Source of the DNA: Maea johnstoni
Taxonomy: Eukaryota; Annelida; Polychaeta; Spionida; Magelonidae
DNA: 64,000 bases
Direction: 5' to 3'
Assembly: GCA_963942565.1 (NCBI GenBank)
Contig: OZ012689.1
Coordinates: forward strand, 25,302,936 to 25,366,935
Shown here one piece after another: positions 21,701 to 36,989 of the stretch. A program made the position numbers and the translations under genes. Each line of letters starts with the position of its first letter. The stretch's first letter is position 1. The notes beneath the pieces are model-generated. The model was not told the origin of the DNA, ran no database searches, and worked only from the letters and a program-made list of their open reading frames with translations.

Positions 21701-24120
21701 TGCCCTACATCTTACCAGTTGACTAGCCATTCAGAAAAATAAAACATTAATAATGGTAAAAATAAATGAAAAATCAGTGAATATTCCATGTAATAAACAG
21801 TATCTTTTATTTGGCAGGTATAACAAAAACTAATAAATATAACATTTCTGGTATGCACAAAAAGTACAGTTAGCCCCAAAATTTCGCATCCAGGCCCACT
21901 CACCTGTGTGCACTGGTGCTGTTTTGTGGGCGACGATGCTCTTGTCCTGAATCACCCAGAGGGCGCCACTAGCCGCCCGCCGCACCCGCTCATTCCGACC
22001 ATCACTCAGCTTCTGAAGAGCTAAACACGGAGAGAAAATAACTTTTTAAAGAATAGTGAAGAGAATAATACAGCATATATTCGCATTAGGTTTTGTTTCT
22101 AGTCTTGGAATTTTCTTTTGCCAGAATACTTATCCCTCAATTACCATTTATCTTTTCACTACTCTAAGGCCCAGATTTTTTTGCCAGATCACAAGTTACT
22201 CATCTTTCTTTAAACATATAAACATATCTATCCCCCTTCCCATTCCAAGAAAATAATATAACAAGTATGGGGCAAATAGTATATTTTACCTCTTTGCCTG
22301 TGACTTATAATTGTTAGATGCAAGAATGTTTGTTTTATACCAGTCTAAAATAGATTTCAGAGGTTGCTTTCGCCTTCAATCTTTTACATAGATCATCTTG
22401 CATCTTTCAAAGTAAAACATTATCTATATCAATATCTTCTAAGCCTCTGATGCCTATAATAGAGCCCTAAAAAGTACCTAACTTTTGGTGAAAACTTAAT
22501 GCCAGTAAGTTTTTTAGAAATGATAATCAGCACTCACCCAACATCTCTCCTTTCTTTATATATGCTGTGAATTCATGTTTAATATCATTCCTTACTTTTT
22601 GTAAAATCTTTGGATAACGACCATAGATCCATACAATGATTCTAAGACCTGAATTTTGTCGTACCTTCTATGCACCCGTCTTGCTGCCTGATGAGCTGCT
22701 TGGTGTCTTCGTTGAAGGCGAGGATCCAGATTCCCTTTGCGGCGGTCTCCTGTTCCTCGGGCGTGCAGTCATCCTGCAGCAGCTGGACGTAGAATGGCAG
22801 CGCGTTCAGGTCCACGATCCTCTGCTTGTTCTCCTCATTCCCCGCCAGCTGGTTCAGCGCCGCCGTGATCTCCCGCGCGTGGTAGCCAGACTTACGGCTG
22901 AAATGGTTCTCGCCGTTCAGCGCGCTCTCCAGGATACTTATGATGTACTTGAGGTGTCGGTCGGTCGCGTTGATCATCTCATTCTCCTTCTCATTGATGA
23001 TGTACGCAAGGATGATGGCAGCTTTTGTTTTGATCTTGAACAGCGGACATCTTAGGAGGCCCTCTATTATTGCCACGCCCTCAGCCTCCCGGATGTACTG
23101 ACTGAGGGCCTTGTTGACCTGGATGGTATTATGGATGATGCCCAGTTCCCCGCTCACAAGGCCTAGCCTGGTCCTCTGAGGGCCTGGGTCATCCTTCAGG
23201 GCCTGGGCCTCCAGCTCCTTGTGGGTCAGATCCTTCAGGATAACCTTAATGATGCCACTGTGGGCAATCTCTATGCACAGGTTTGAGGACTTATCAGAGG
23301 CATTCCAGATGACCGTCATGATCCTTTTAAATGACTTATATGTGTCGCTGTTAGCAAAAGGTTCCTCCAAGGCAAACAGGCAATCATGAACCCTTATGAA
23401 TATCCTCAATATATCCAAATCTTTCAGGCGATCACACATCCGCTTTTTGAACTCTATATCAGGGTTCTCGCCCATGAAGGTTTGGAGGCACACAAAATCT
23501 ATATCCTGAAAGCCTGTGTCGTTACACAGACTCTCATCATCCATGGCATGTAGGGCTCTCACACGGGTCTCTATGGCCTCCATAATTTCCTCTTGCGACA
23601 TCGCGGGAAGTTTCCCTTTGGCTGTCTTGCTTTTCCCCGTAGATGGCGCTGCTTCGGCTCCACTAGCGGCCCCAGCAGGAGATTCACCACCCGGCAGTGC
23701 GGCGGAGGGCTCTGTCTGCTCTGGCCCAGTTTTACATGTAGGGAGGTCAACTGGGGGCCCTGCAGTAGAGCTACTGCTGGTTCCGGGTGCTGCAGGATTA
23801 ATCTCACCATCGTTTCCCCCATTCAGTTTTTGCGACATTTCCTCATCCTCCTCAACCTTCTTTTTGGAGTCAAAACGACAGTTCTCCAAGGTCTCCAGGG
23901 GACTTGAACCGTTCTGCTCCACGTCGCTATTCTTGGTTTCCATGGGCATCTTAGGGTTTTTGATCACTACCCTCCCATTATTATTACTACCATTTGAGTG
24001 ACGGTGATTTTGATTGCAGGCATCGTGAGTGACGAGTACTTCCTGTCTAGTGGCGCCACCTGCTGGATGGATCGGGGAGGTATCAACCACCTTTAAGGAT
24101 GTGCTGCTTCCACATCCCAT
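14690..24120 (-). CDS. ARM-TIR-SAM protein (SARM1-like candidate NADase), complete seven-exon gene
   Basis: Coding exons in transcript order: 24120-22665, 22020-21904, 20858-20742, 20152-20051, 19328-19119, 15992-15842, 14843-14690. The first five introns are phase 1 and the last is phase 2; all are GT-AG, and the lengths sum to 2307 bases (769 codons with stop), which supports the model. Residues 1-10 ([10 protein letters not shown]) fit N-myristoylation with palmitoylation at Cys3. Residues about 60-170 are a low-complexity Ser/Pro/Gly-rich linker, 175-520 are helical ARM-like repeats, 527-645 are a TIR domain and 697-765 a SAM domain. In SARM1 the order is ARM-SAM-SAM-TIR, so this is a rearranged architecture. 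E598 (in CRTEAEY) falls where SARM1 has its catalytic glutamate. Inference: a membrane-tethered TIR NADase or signalling scaffold. A possible 5' splice acceptor just upstream (AG complement at 24151-24152) suggests a non-coding first exon. No polyadenylation signal was identified. Confidence 0.85.
15618..15770. repeat. (TA)n microsatellite, ~150 bp
   Basis: Nearly pure TA interrupted once near 15687-15700; in the intron between the two SAM exons. Confidence 0.97.
15842..15992 (-). CDS. Exon 6 of ARM-TIR-SAM gene: linker and first half of SAM domain
   Basis: 151 bases. It is entered in phase 1 (acceptor CTTCCAG) and left in phase 2 (donor GTATGT). It encodes a Pro/Ser/Gly linker and then SAM helix 1, [16 protein letters not shown] (residues 697-712). 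A long (TA)n microsatellite starts about 70 bases into the following intron. Confidence 0.87.
16282..16672 (-). CDS. Candidate alternative first exon: BED-type zinc finger in phase with SAM exons
   Basis: An open frame with an ATG at 16672 and an in-frame TGA two codons upstream, so the start is fixed. Cys42, Cys45, His62 and His68 form a C-x2-C ... H-x5-H finger within [10 protein letters not shown] and [11 protein letters not shown], like the BED/transposase-derived fingers common in hAT-related proteins. After 130 codons a consensus donor (GAAG|GTAGGT, 16282/16281) lies in phase 1, which is what the SAM exon at 15992 needs. Splicing there would give a 231-aa zinc finger-SAM protein made from an internal promoter of the ARM-TIR-SAM gene. 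Without splicing the frame runs on to 16193 (159 aa). Alternative: a nested domesticated or decaying transposase fragment. The phase match has a one-in-three chance of being accidental. Confidence 0.5.
17749..17970 (-). repeat. Dispersed repeat family C, copy 1 (inverted)
   Basis: Family starts CTGAGAGTAGTAGACAGGGA and ends GATCAAGGGGATGTATTTC. It contains CGCGTAACCCGAGGCGCA and an ATCAAATTTCGCTGCCTC block. No inverted termini; type unknown. Confidence 0.8.
19119..19328 (-). CDS. Exon 5 of ARM-TIR-SAM gene: TIR C-terminal half
   Basis: 210 bases, phase 1 at both ends. It completes Glu598 and encodes [20 protein letters not shown], then a Trp-Leu-Gly-Ile-rich segment and LWFDFS, typical of the TIR alpha-C/beta-D/beta-E region. 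The tail (residues about 645-668) links to SAM. Donor GTGAGT. Confidence 0.87.
20051..20152 (-). CDS. Exon 4 of ARM-TIR-SAM gene: TIR BB loop to catalytic helix
   Basis: 102 bases, phase 1 at both ends. It encodes [20 protein letters not shown] then [14 protein letters not shown]; the last base supplies the G of the next codon, Glu598. This is the TIR alpha-B/beta-C segment, and the candidate catalytic glutamate codon is split by the intron. Confidence 0.88.
20510..20728 (+). mobile_element. piggyBac-type MITE family A, copy 4
   Basis: TTAACCCTTCCAACACTGAG start and CATAAGGGTTAA end. It lies in the intron of the ARM-TIR-SAM gene, 13 bases from the exon 3 donor. Confidence 0.82.
20742..20858 (-). 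CDS. Exon 3 of ARM-TIR-SAM gene: TIR beta-A to BB loop
   Basis: 117 bases, phase 1 at both ends, with TTTTTTCAG acceptor and GTAAGT donor. It encodes the TIR strand beta-A (HVMISYNW, residues 529-536), helix alpha-A ([15 protein letters not shown]) and strand beta-B (KVWMDVDNM). The pattern matches TIR box 1 (F/V-I-S-Y) and the region before the BB loop. Confidence 0.88.
20999..21339. mobile_element. hAT5-like MITE (5-bp target duplication ATAAT)
   Basis: Termini CAGGGCTCGACGCTAA and TTAGCGTTGAGGCCTG are inverted; ATAAT flanks both sides (20994-20998, 21340-21344). 341 bp, in an intron of the ARM-TIR-SAM gene. Internal repeats of a GGACCAGTAAACATTTG type. Confidence 0.8.
21904..22020 (-). 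CDS. Exon 2 of ARM-TIR-SAM gene: last ARM helix and bridge to TIR
   Basis: 117 bases, phase 1 at both ends. It encodes [20 protein letters not shown] followed by WVIQDKS, an ARM-type helix pair, then a short linker to the TIR domain. Acceptor TTTAG and donor GTGAGT are both good. Confidence 0.85.
22665..24120 (-). CDS. Exon 1 of ARM-TIR-SAM gene: acyl-anchor N-terminus, linker and ARM-like region
   Basis: A single 485-codon exon with an open frame from the ATG at 24118-24120 to a GTACGA donor (phase 1). The start is chosen because Gly2-Cys3 at once gives a myristoylation/palmitoylation signature. The linker is rich in Asn, Ser, Gly, Pro and Glu. From about residue 175 the sequence turns into amphipathic helices with ARM-like spacing, for example [11 protein letters not shown] and [11 protein letters not shown]. 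Large open frames on the opposite strand here are shadows of this codon-biased exon. Confidence 0.85.
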
Positions 24121-24495
24121 GCAGGAGGAGCGTCAGAACCACATGCTCACCTGAAAGGTATAAGAACAGTACTGTATATTTACAAGCAATATGTATGTTT
24201 CAGCTTAAACAATCCCTTCTAGCCGTGGTGTTAGGTAAAATTTAATTTAAATTATTCTAGTGTGTCCAACACTCAATAGGTGCCACTGATAAAGAGTATC
24301 GTAAAACTTTAAACAATCCAAACTAGCAGGACAGTAACAATGCAATATATTCATTGAGATTTTTACAACATTCCTTTCTAACGTTTTTGGGAAGATAACA
24401 ATCAACACCTCAATCAGAATGGTATTTTGGGAAAATATCTGATATCAAGAATCAAGGTCTCTCCCACCGCATAAAGCATAGATCATATGTTAAGC

Positions 24496-24735
24496 CTGAG
24501 AGTAGTAGACAGGGAGTGGGCACTGGTCTTGCGTCATCAAATTTCGCTGCCTCTCACTATCTGACCTAGGTAGGATGACATCCCCCAGCCAGCCAGTTTC
24601 TCTGCGGCTGCATGCTTACTGCACAGATCACGTGACCAATACAACCTCAGGCTACAGCGCGTAACCCGAGGCGCAGATGCCGTAGAGGCTAGCATGCAGT
24701 ACCTATGGGGTTGCAGATCAAGGGGATGTATTTCG
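24496..24735 (+). repeat. Dispersed repeat family C, copy 2 (uninterrupted)
   Basis: Full-length copy of about 240 bp, upstream of the ARM-TIR-SAM gene; the reference for the interrupted copy 4. Confidence 0.82.
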
Positions 24736-25671
24736 CTGGTTAAGCTGATGTGAGTTCATAGTAATTCATATAATGAACATCACAAGCTAACCCAATTATA
24801 TCCATTTATGGTCAAAGGATTTGGATTAAGGTTTTAGTACACCAAGATCAGATTATCAATTGGACCATGGTTAGACTTATGGTGGCCCTAACAATTTTTC
24901 ATTGGCCCATATAAATTGAGTATTTCTTGTGCTAAAACAAGTAACACTTGTGATTGCAGACTTCAAATATTCAAAAGCATATTCACCACTTATTTTGCAT
25001 TAATTAACAGCATATCAGCATCTTGAATGTGTTGCCCTAAATGATTCAAGGCTGCCTGAAGCTTTAATTTTGTCTATCTATAAAGGATTTTGAAATGTAT
25101 TCATGAATATCTCTGAACTAGTAACTAGTACTGTAACTAGAGAGCAATCAGCCAGGGGTCAGATCCTCATATCCATTAATTAGCAGAACTATCTATCCAG
25201 ATGATGATAATTGCAGGCAATTGGATCATTGTTGCTATGTACTGATGTGTTCAAAGGACGCTGTACATCATATCTGGCAGTCCCTAATTGGACTTGCTTT
25301 ATGTATTATACAAATATGACATCCCAGTGGGGGTAACATGATGGAATGGATCTCCCGAGGGAGGGTGGTTTTCCCTAAATGGCCTTGGCCTTGCTTTAAG
25401 TATGATGATTTAGGTTATATGTTTGACTGTAAATATTAATTAATGTCTTTTTGGCTGATATGAGTGAAAATCATGTTGTCAGAATTTCATTTGCCCCAAA
25501 ACAGGTAAAAAGCTATTGCAGAACAATCAAGAAAATGTTCTGTTTGCAAAACAAGCAAGTAATGCTTTAGGATGAGTCTTAAGTATTCTTAACTATATAT
25601 AGGAATCCTAGTTTCATGGCGGGTTTTGTCTTTTTTGTGAGTATAAACCTCAGGTAGAGGTATTTAAGCAA

Positions 25672-25909
25672 TAAGGCCAAGAAAAAAATATTGTTTGTTT
25701 CCTGTAACGGTCTGAAAAGAAAAAAGGGTAGGTAGGTCGGTAAAAAAGTTTTATTTGCATGATTTTTTGGTGAAAAATGTGTGTTTTATGCATGTTTTCG
25801 TTGATTGGAGATGGGAGGGCAAAAAAAAACTTTAGGGTAGGGATTTCATTTGAATAAAAACTTGTTAGGGTAGGGTTACAGGAAACAAACAACTTTTTTT
25901 AAGGCCTAA
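25672..25909. mobile_element. MITE with GGCC...GTTTGTTTCCTGTAAC termini
   Basis: About 35-bp imperfect inverted ends (shared core GTTTGTTTCCTGTAAC). Interior carries GGGTAGG strings. 238 bp. Confidence 0.65.
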
Positions 25910-26397
25910 TCAACCAATACATGGATGTGGCCAATTCTATCATTAATTTAGACAAAAAATAACCATCAACATTTTCCCATTCACAAATACAGTTCTTGGT
26001 ATCTAACCTCACTTCACTTAAAAGTCCTCATTTGCTGGTAAGACCTGCTTCAAGATCGCTTTTACAAATGCATCATGGTTGAACAGCCTGTCTATTTTTT
26101 GAAAAGGAACTCCATTTCATGGCAAGGCGCCCTGTCATAAGATTAAGAAGGAGTCATGATGACAAATACCCAGACTGATTCAAGCTCCATGATAGTGCAA
26201 TAGGAGATCATCCCACCTTGCGACTATTTACTTATATGCAACAATCCTATAAGGCTAAAACTATGCCAATCTAAAATAGAGTACCAAAATAAGAATATAT
26301 AAATTACTCAATCAAAAACTAACACTTGATGCTCAAGTTTAAGATGTTGAACATTTGCAAAATCTTTTATCTCAAACTCCTAAAAATGATGCGCCAT

Positions 26398-27276
26398 CAG
26401 GGACTTACCCAGGCATATTGACTCCCAAACACCAGATTAATGGCAAAATGACACCCAGTTGTATTTTTTGTAAGCTTTTCTGTATTTGTTGAGTCCAAGG
26501 AAATATTTCAACAGTTTAACTTATAGAAGACGATAGGCACATTAAATGATGTAGAAAAAGCATCCTTTGTTTTGCTATGTCAATATATAAGGTTGCTATG
26601 AACATTCTTGTAAATTGGGTAACTAGCTTTCGACCCCCTAAATTTCAAAAATCCTCAATTTTGACCTCTTGTTTCCAAATCCTGGGTAACACCCTGTGCA
26701 GTGTCTTAGCCAGCAGGGTGCTGGGTGTCTTTTGGACTCCCTGGTTCATGAAAAATACCTGATTTTAGGTAAAAAGACACCCTAGATTTTGGTAAGTGTT
26801 TATTGCAACTACTAATTCCAAGCAGGGCTTGGCGGTCCCCTGAAGGACCAGGTAAGCTGGTGGGGCTACCTGAACACAAAATCAGGTAGTCCCGCCACCA
26901 TTTAAGGTAGTCCCACCACTTTTTTCGCTACCATTTTGTAGTGTTTTAGTGGGGAACTTCCCCAGGATTCAGGTAGTCCACCTGAATCCAACTTTAGGTA
27001 GCCTGACAGGGTTGTTTTTGGAATTTAGATACCCCGGGAGATGGGACTATGCTATTTGTTGAGCGCTGCCAAGTTAAATTTCCACAAAGTGTTAACTTCA
27101 AAATAATAAAAAAAAGACATTTCTTGAAGAATTAAGCATATAATTACTTTATTTGTTAATGAATAAACATAATCATTGTAACGATTTTTATCTTTTCAAT
27201 TAGGGATTTTGGACACCCTAAATTCTTGAAATCCCAATTTGGACACCCTGTTATGAAAATCCTGGTTAAGTCCCTG
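26398..27276. mobile_element. Transposon with CAGGGACTTA termini
   Basis: CAGGGACTTACCCAGG at the left is inverted as CCTGGTTAAGTCCCTG at the right; about 880 bp including the nested hAT5-like copy. The target duplication is unclear. Confidence 0.6.
26823..27068 (+). mobile_element. hAT5-like MITE, second subfamily, copy 1 (TSD CCAAG)
   Basis: Starts CAGGGCTTGGCGGTCCCC, ends GTTGAGCGCTG, flanked by CCAAG on both sides. It is nested inside the larger element 26398-27276. Confidence 0.78.
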
Positions 27277-28107
27277 ATCCTGTGTGCCAACAGTGTCATC
27301 ATTCACAGTTTTTGCTAGGTCAGTCAGTAATCTTCAACTTGATCTATTATCTAACCATTAGCTCCTTTGCAAGACTTTCTAGAAAATGCCAGTGACAAGC
27401 TGAAGCAGGAGTTTGGATAAAGCCTTCTTTTCAAATACAGGTTTTGGCAAAACCCCAAGATCCGATGATCAAAATATTCCCACAACTGTGCATTCAGCTT
27501 TACTCAGAAATGATAATAAGGTAGCAACCAAAGCATGTAGGGTCAATTTCGTAGACTCAGTTTTTGCTCTAAGTACCCTGCTTTTACTTGAAAATTCAGC
27601 CTTTACAAAGTTTATATTGCCTGAAAGGTTTGATTTGATTAAGATATCTCTTAGGTACGAATTCACCATCTATGACATATACACACACCATAATGTCCTT
27701 TATCAATAAATTTGTGCCTAGGAAATAAACTAAGGTACATATATACACATGAGGATTTGAATTTCCCAATATGAAGGTTTTCATCAAATAGTAAGTTGCA
27801 GCACTTTTGGTAGTATACTTTTTGCCCCAGGTGTCCTATATTTGGTGTTGCCATTGACAACCTGAAATGGTTCCTGGAGATTTCGTACCCAAGAGATTTC
27901 GCCCCCAATAGAGCTCAACTTCAACATCATGACATAATAAACAGCTCCAAAGCACTGAATAGTGCTATGAACTATTTTGAAGCGATAAAAACATTATTAA
28001 CTTGATCTTGACTTAGTTTATATGCACTTATCTGGGTGGTTTAGTTCGTTTTTTTTAGCAATTCCTCTCTATCGGTCTTTAAAATAACAGAATTGGTGAA
28101 AATCTGG

Positions 28108-28605
28108 CTTAAAGGGCAAATGCACCATCATGATGATTTAGGTTCAAAATGTGCCTATATGTGTCACCTTTCAAATAAGACCACCCGCAAGTCTGTCCTC
28201 CTCAGCACTCCTTAGATATGGCTTATGAAAGTTAGTAGAAAGCTAGCCTGAGTCTGGGCATGGAGGCTGACATTATCAGAAGTGGTGCTAATGAAGTGAC
28301 TGCCAGCCCTGCTTCTGATTGGTTGAGAGATATCAGTTGCAGTCACTTCCAGCCACTGATATCTCTCAACCAATCAGAAGCAGGACTGGCAGTCACTTCA
28401 TACCACTGATTGTGCTTAATTGTGCTTAATTGGCCTGCAATGTCAGCCTCCATGCCTAGACTCAGGCTAGTTTTTTACTAACTTTCATAAGCCATATCTG
28501 AGGAGTGCTGAGGAGGACAGACTTGCGGGTGGTCTTATTTGAAAGGTGACACGTATAGGCACATTTTGAACCTAAATCATCATGATGGTGCATTTGCCCT
28601 TTAAG
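28108..28605. mobile_element. 0.5-kb palindromic MITE
   Basis: Starts CTTAAAGGGCAAATGCACC and ends with its reverse complement. The arms (~240 bp) match almost throughout, including an inner block TGATTGGTTGAGAGATATCA that faces its complement across a ~20-base spacer. TTAA at each edge is compatible with a piggyBac-type target duplication. Confidence 0.85.
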
Positions 28606-28810
28606 TCGCTTACATTTCGTGAAAATGAAGTACACTTTATTAAAAAAACTGAATGAAACCTAACATTGTTTAACTATCAACGAAAATAAATGAAGAAATC
28701 TACTGATTGGCCCTTCAATTGCATGGAAATATTAAATTTCTACTCTGTGGTTACGAGGTCTCTTGGGTACGAAATCTCCTGCACCGACCTGAAACACATT
28801 CTACACATAT

Positions 28811-29136
28811 CTGAGAGTAGTAGACAGGGAGTGGGCACTGTGCATGCATCATCAAATTTCGCTGCCTCCCACACATGAGTCATAGATAACCTGTGTACCC
28901 CAGCCTGGCTGCCTGCTGACCCCATCTCCTTTGGTAACCTATCTGACCTAGATAGAGGCAGCGAAAAGAGATAAGGCTCTGGATTGCCAACTCCCTGTCT
29001 ACTACTCTCAGCCTCTTTCTGAAAAAAATCACGTCACCAATACTTCCCCAGGCTACATCGCGTAACCCGAGGCGCACATACCCTAGGTACTAGCATGCTG
29101 TGCCTATGGGGTTGCAGATCAAGGGGATGTATATCT
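28811..29136 (+). repeat. Dispersed repeat family C, copy 3 (rearranged)
   Basis: Same ends as copy 2 but with about 80 extra bases in the middle, including an inverted piece of the family start (GTCTACTACTCTCAG). Confidence 0.75.
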
Positions 29137-29894
29137 CTGCATATAATTACCGTTTGGCAAGCTTGCTTGCTGAACGGATTTTTGTGTCATGACAGGAGCG
29201 CCATCTATTGGTCTCTTGTCAAACCAAAAGCTGCAGACATGACGTCACGTTGTCAAGTAAGGCACGTGACACAAACAAACATGAACGCACGTCAGTTCGT
29301 GTTTTCTATCTGACAGCAGCGGACGTAGCTGCTGCCAATCATCAAAATTATTTGTTTTAAAAACCCACCCAAAATATTTTCCTTCAAAAAATATTTTTCC
29401 CTACCCATTTTATCAAAATATCTATACTCAGTATGTTGTGAAACTATTATGCAAGGCCCTCTCTCACAAGATCAGCCCATAGTTTAAGCATGGAAGTGGC
29501 AGATAATGCATGTGGCTGTCAAGCTATCTAGCAGTTACATGTATGTCTGTGATTTTCATCTTTAAATTTGCATTGGTAGTAAGCATTTAATCTTTGTGTG
29601 TACATAAAGTAATATTATATCTACAATGCAGTATGTTTCTGTCTAGCTTCCTAGCAGCTACATGCTAGCATGTTTATTTAAAAATTGTATATAACCATGT
29701 AATTATTTGTCAATCAATTGTATGTATAAACATGTTTTATAATGGACTATATATATAACATATTAGTATGAAACTGTCCATTAATCAATTTATTGTATAT
29801 ATTATATCATTCACTTATAAATAAAAATTTATTATTTATTTATAAACCCAGCTTGGTGTTTGTTGGTTATGTCACAAAAATGTACATGTACATG

Positions 29895-30131
29895 CTACTG
29901 GTCATGGAACTTCCAACTTGTATTTGTAAGGTTATGTTGACACTGAGAATGTAAGGTGATACACTGTCTCTGAACATTTGATACATCAATAGAAGCAATG
30001 ATCACCAAAGCAGAGCTGACTTCACGCAATACTGAATCATCCTGCATATTTCCACTGTCAACAGGGACATGTGTAATATGATGAGAAAGCAAAGCTTTAA
30101 ATGCTCGCGCAGCTCGATGATATTTCTGCAT
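29895..30131 (-). CDS. Unrecognised 78-aa open frame
   Basis: Starts MQKYHRAARAFKALLSHHIT and has normal amino-acid composition; an overlapping frame (30002-30256) is also open. No family recognised; it may be a first exon or chance. It is in the CpG-richer region between the two main genes. Confidence 0.2.
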   Translation of the reverse strand: MQKYHRAARAFKALLSHHITHVPVDSGNMQDDSVLREVSSALVIIASIDVSNVQRQCITLHSQCQHNLTNTSWKFHDQ

Positions 30132-31383
30132 TCCCCTTCAAATGCAGTTACAAAGTGTTTGTTATTGTTATCCGTGACGTCATTCTTTACTTGAACTTCG
30201 CTGAAACATATTGGAAGCCCCTTCATTTGCGCTTCATATTTGTGCAATAACCACACACAGTATGCGTAGCGATTGACCGAAAATATGGCATAAAATTTAC
30301 TACGACTTCAACCTGTTGCAACATCGTCATTTCACGACAGATTTCCTCTAGAATTAAGAGACATGTAGAATTATTTGTGGCGGTTGTAGCGATTTAAACT
30401 GCATTGAAATCGATTCACGGAAAGTTGAGTAAAGTCATTTTTACCGTGAACATCGAAGTTACGACTTTGGAATGCGCGGAATTCCAGCGTAACATGACGT
30501 CATTTCAAGACGTCAGCATTTGTCGCACGTGAGCATGTATGTTTCAGTTTTTGCATAGTTCGTCGTGTGTTGCACGATAGTCGGCGACCAAAACGCTATT
30601 TTGACACAATTTAAAGGAATCAATCCAAATTTATTATTTGACTAAGAAATATTTAAAACATGAAACGATCTGGCGGCAAAATGTGCTCTTAAAGCAAAAA
30701 GTTATGCTCATTTCTCGCGAGGTTATCGAGCGAGCGAGATAAGAGACGAACAGACAGAAGTGTTGACGGAAGTGCGGACACCGTTTTCTAGGCCTCAGTA
30801 TGTACTTCCATTGACAATGGCATTGTTGACATCCTATACCGTAAATGCTCGCTACGCTGAGCCGGCCTTCGGCCGACTCACTACGCGAGCTATAAATACT
30901 TAAATAGTGACATGTTTTGAAGTGTCAGTACTGAGTCTGAGTCTCAGAGCCAGAGGCAATGAGTCAAAACCAGTGAAGCACTTGATTAGCTACTAAATAA
31001 ACAGGCAGCGAAATCAAAGAATCGTCAAAAAGCTAAACATAATTGCATTTTGGATAACTTACCATTTAAAGACTCTCTGTCTTATTTCAATCTCTTTGCA
31101 ACGAAAGAAACATCCCAGCTATTTGACAGGGGACAAGCAGACAGCCATGTTTTTGTTGTGCTTTTGAAATCTCGCAGTCAAGTCATGTGACAGCCAAAAT
31201 TTAATTCTGAAATATTAGCACTGCGATGTTTTCAGCCTATTCTGTTTGTCTGAATCACAGCAATCACTGTTAATTCATAACTACTTATATTCCATACGTG
31301 ATTTATAAATAGAAAGCAAAGCAATTTGAAGAAAAAATTTGTTTGATCATGTGATCATTAAATACGGGCGAGAAATGTTCAAA

Positions 31384-36502
<5,119 letters not shown>

Positions 36503-36983
36503 TTTGTTTTGTTTTTATATGCCAAATGAAAAGTTGAAAATGGTAAATTAGAAAATATTATGAATAGGTATGAAAGGTAGGATAACTAATTTTACTGAGT
36601 GAATGGTTCCTTGTGTGATTTCCCTTAAGATTATGAATGATTGTATCGATATGTGAAACAACGAGCTAGGCCGATTACCAGACAGTATTACCTTTTATAA
36701 AGTGTGCATGTATAATCTGATGATCAGGTGATGAAAGCAATGACTAATGAGTGACATCATTTTTAATGATCTTTTAGTTCTTAAATTTAGATATTCCATA
36801 GGAATCCTAATACATAGTATCAAGTGATGCAATGTCTAGAATTTACTTCCCTTAATTTATATTGATAGCTGCATTTGTATGTAATAGACATTGCCCAATA
36901 ACATAATTAAACAACCTTCATTCAAGTACACCTCTGAAATAGCCTTAGTGTTTTTTTCGTTTCAGATAAATGCCACTATCTGA

Positions 36984-36989
36984 AATAAA
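36984..36989 (+). terminator. Likely PECR polyadenylation signal
   Basis: AATAAA about 480 bases after the PECR stop codon, in AT-rich sequence. Another AATAAA occurs near 37117. Neither is confirmed. Confidence 0.45.

Noticed and set aside
22636-23907. Open frames of 139, 161 and 104 aa on the plus strand
   Set aside because: They overlap the large exon 1 of the ARM-TIR-SAM gene on the other strand; no domain, and explained by its codon bias.
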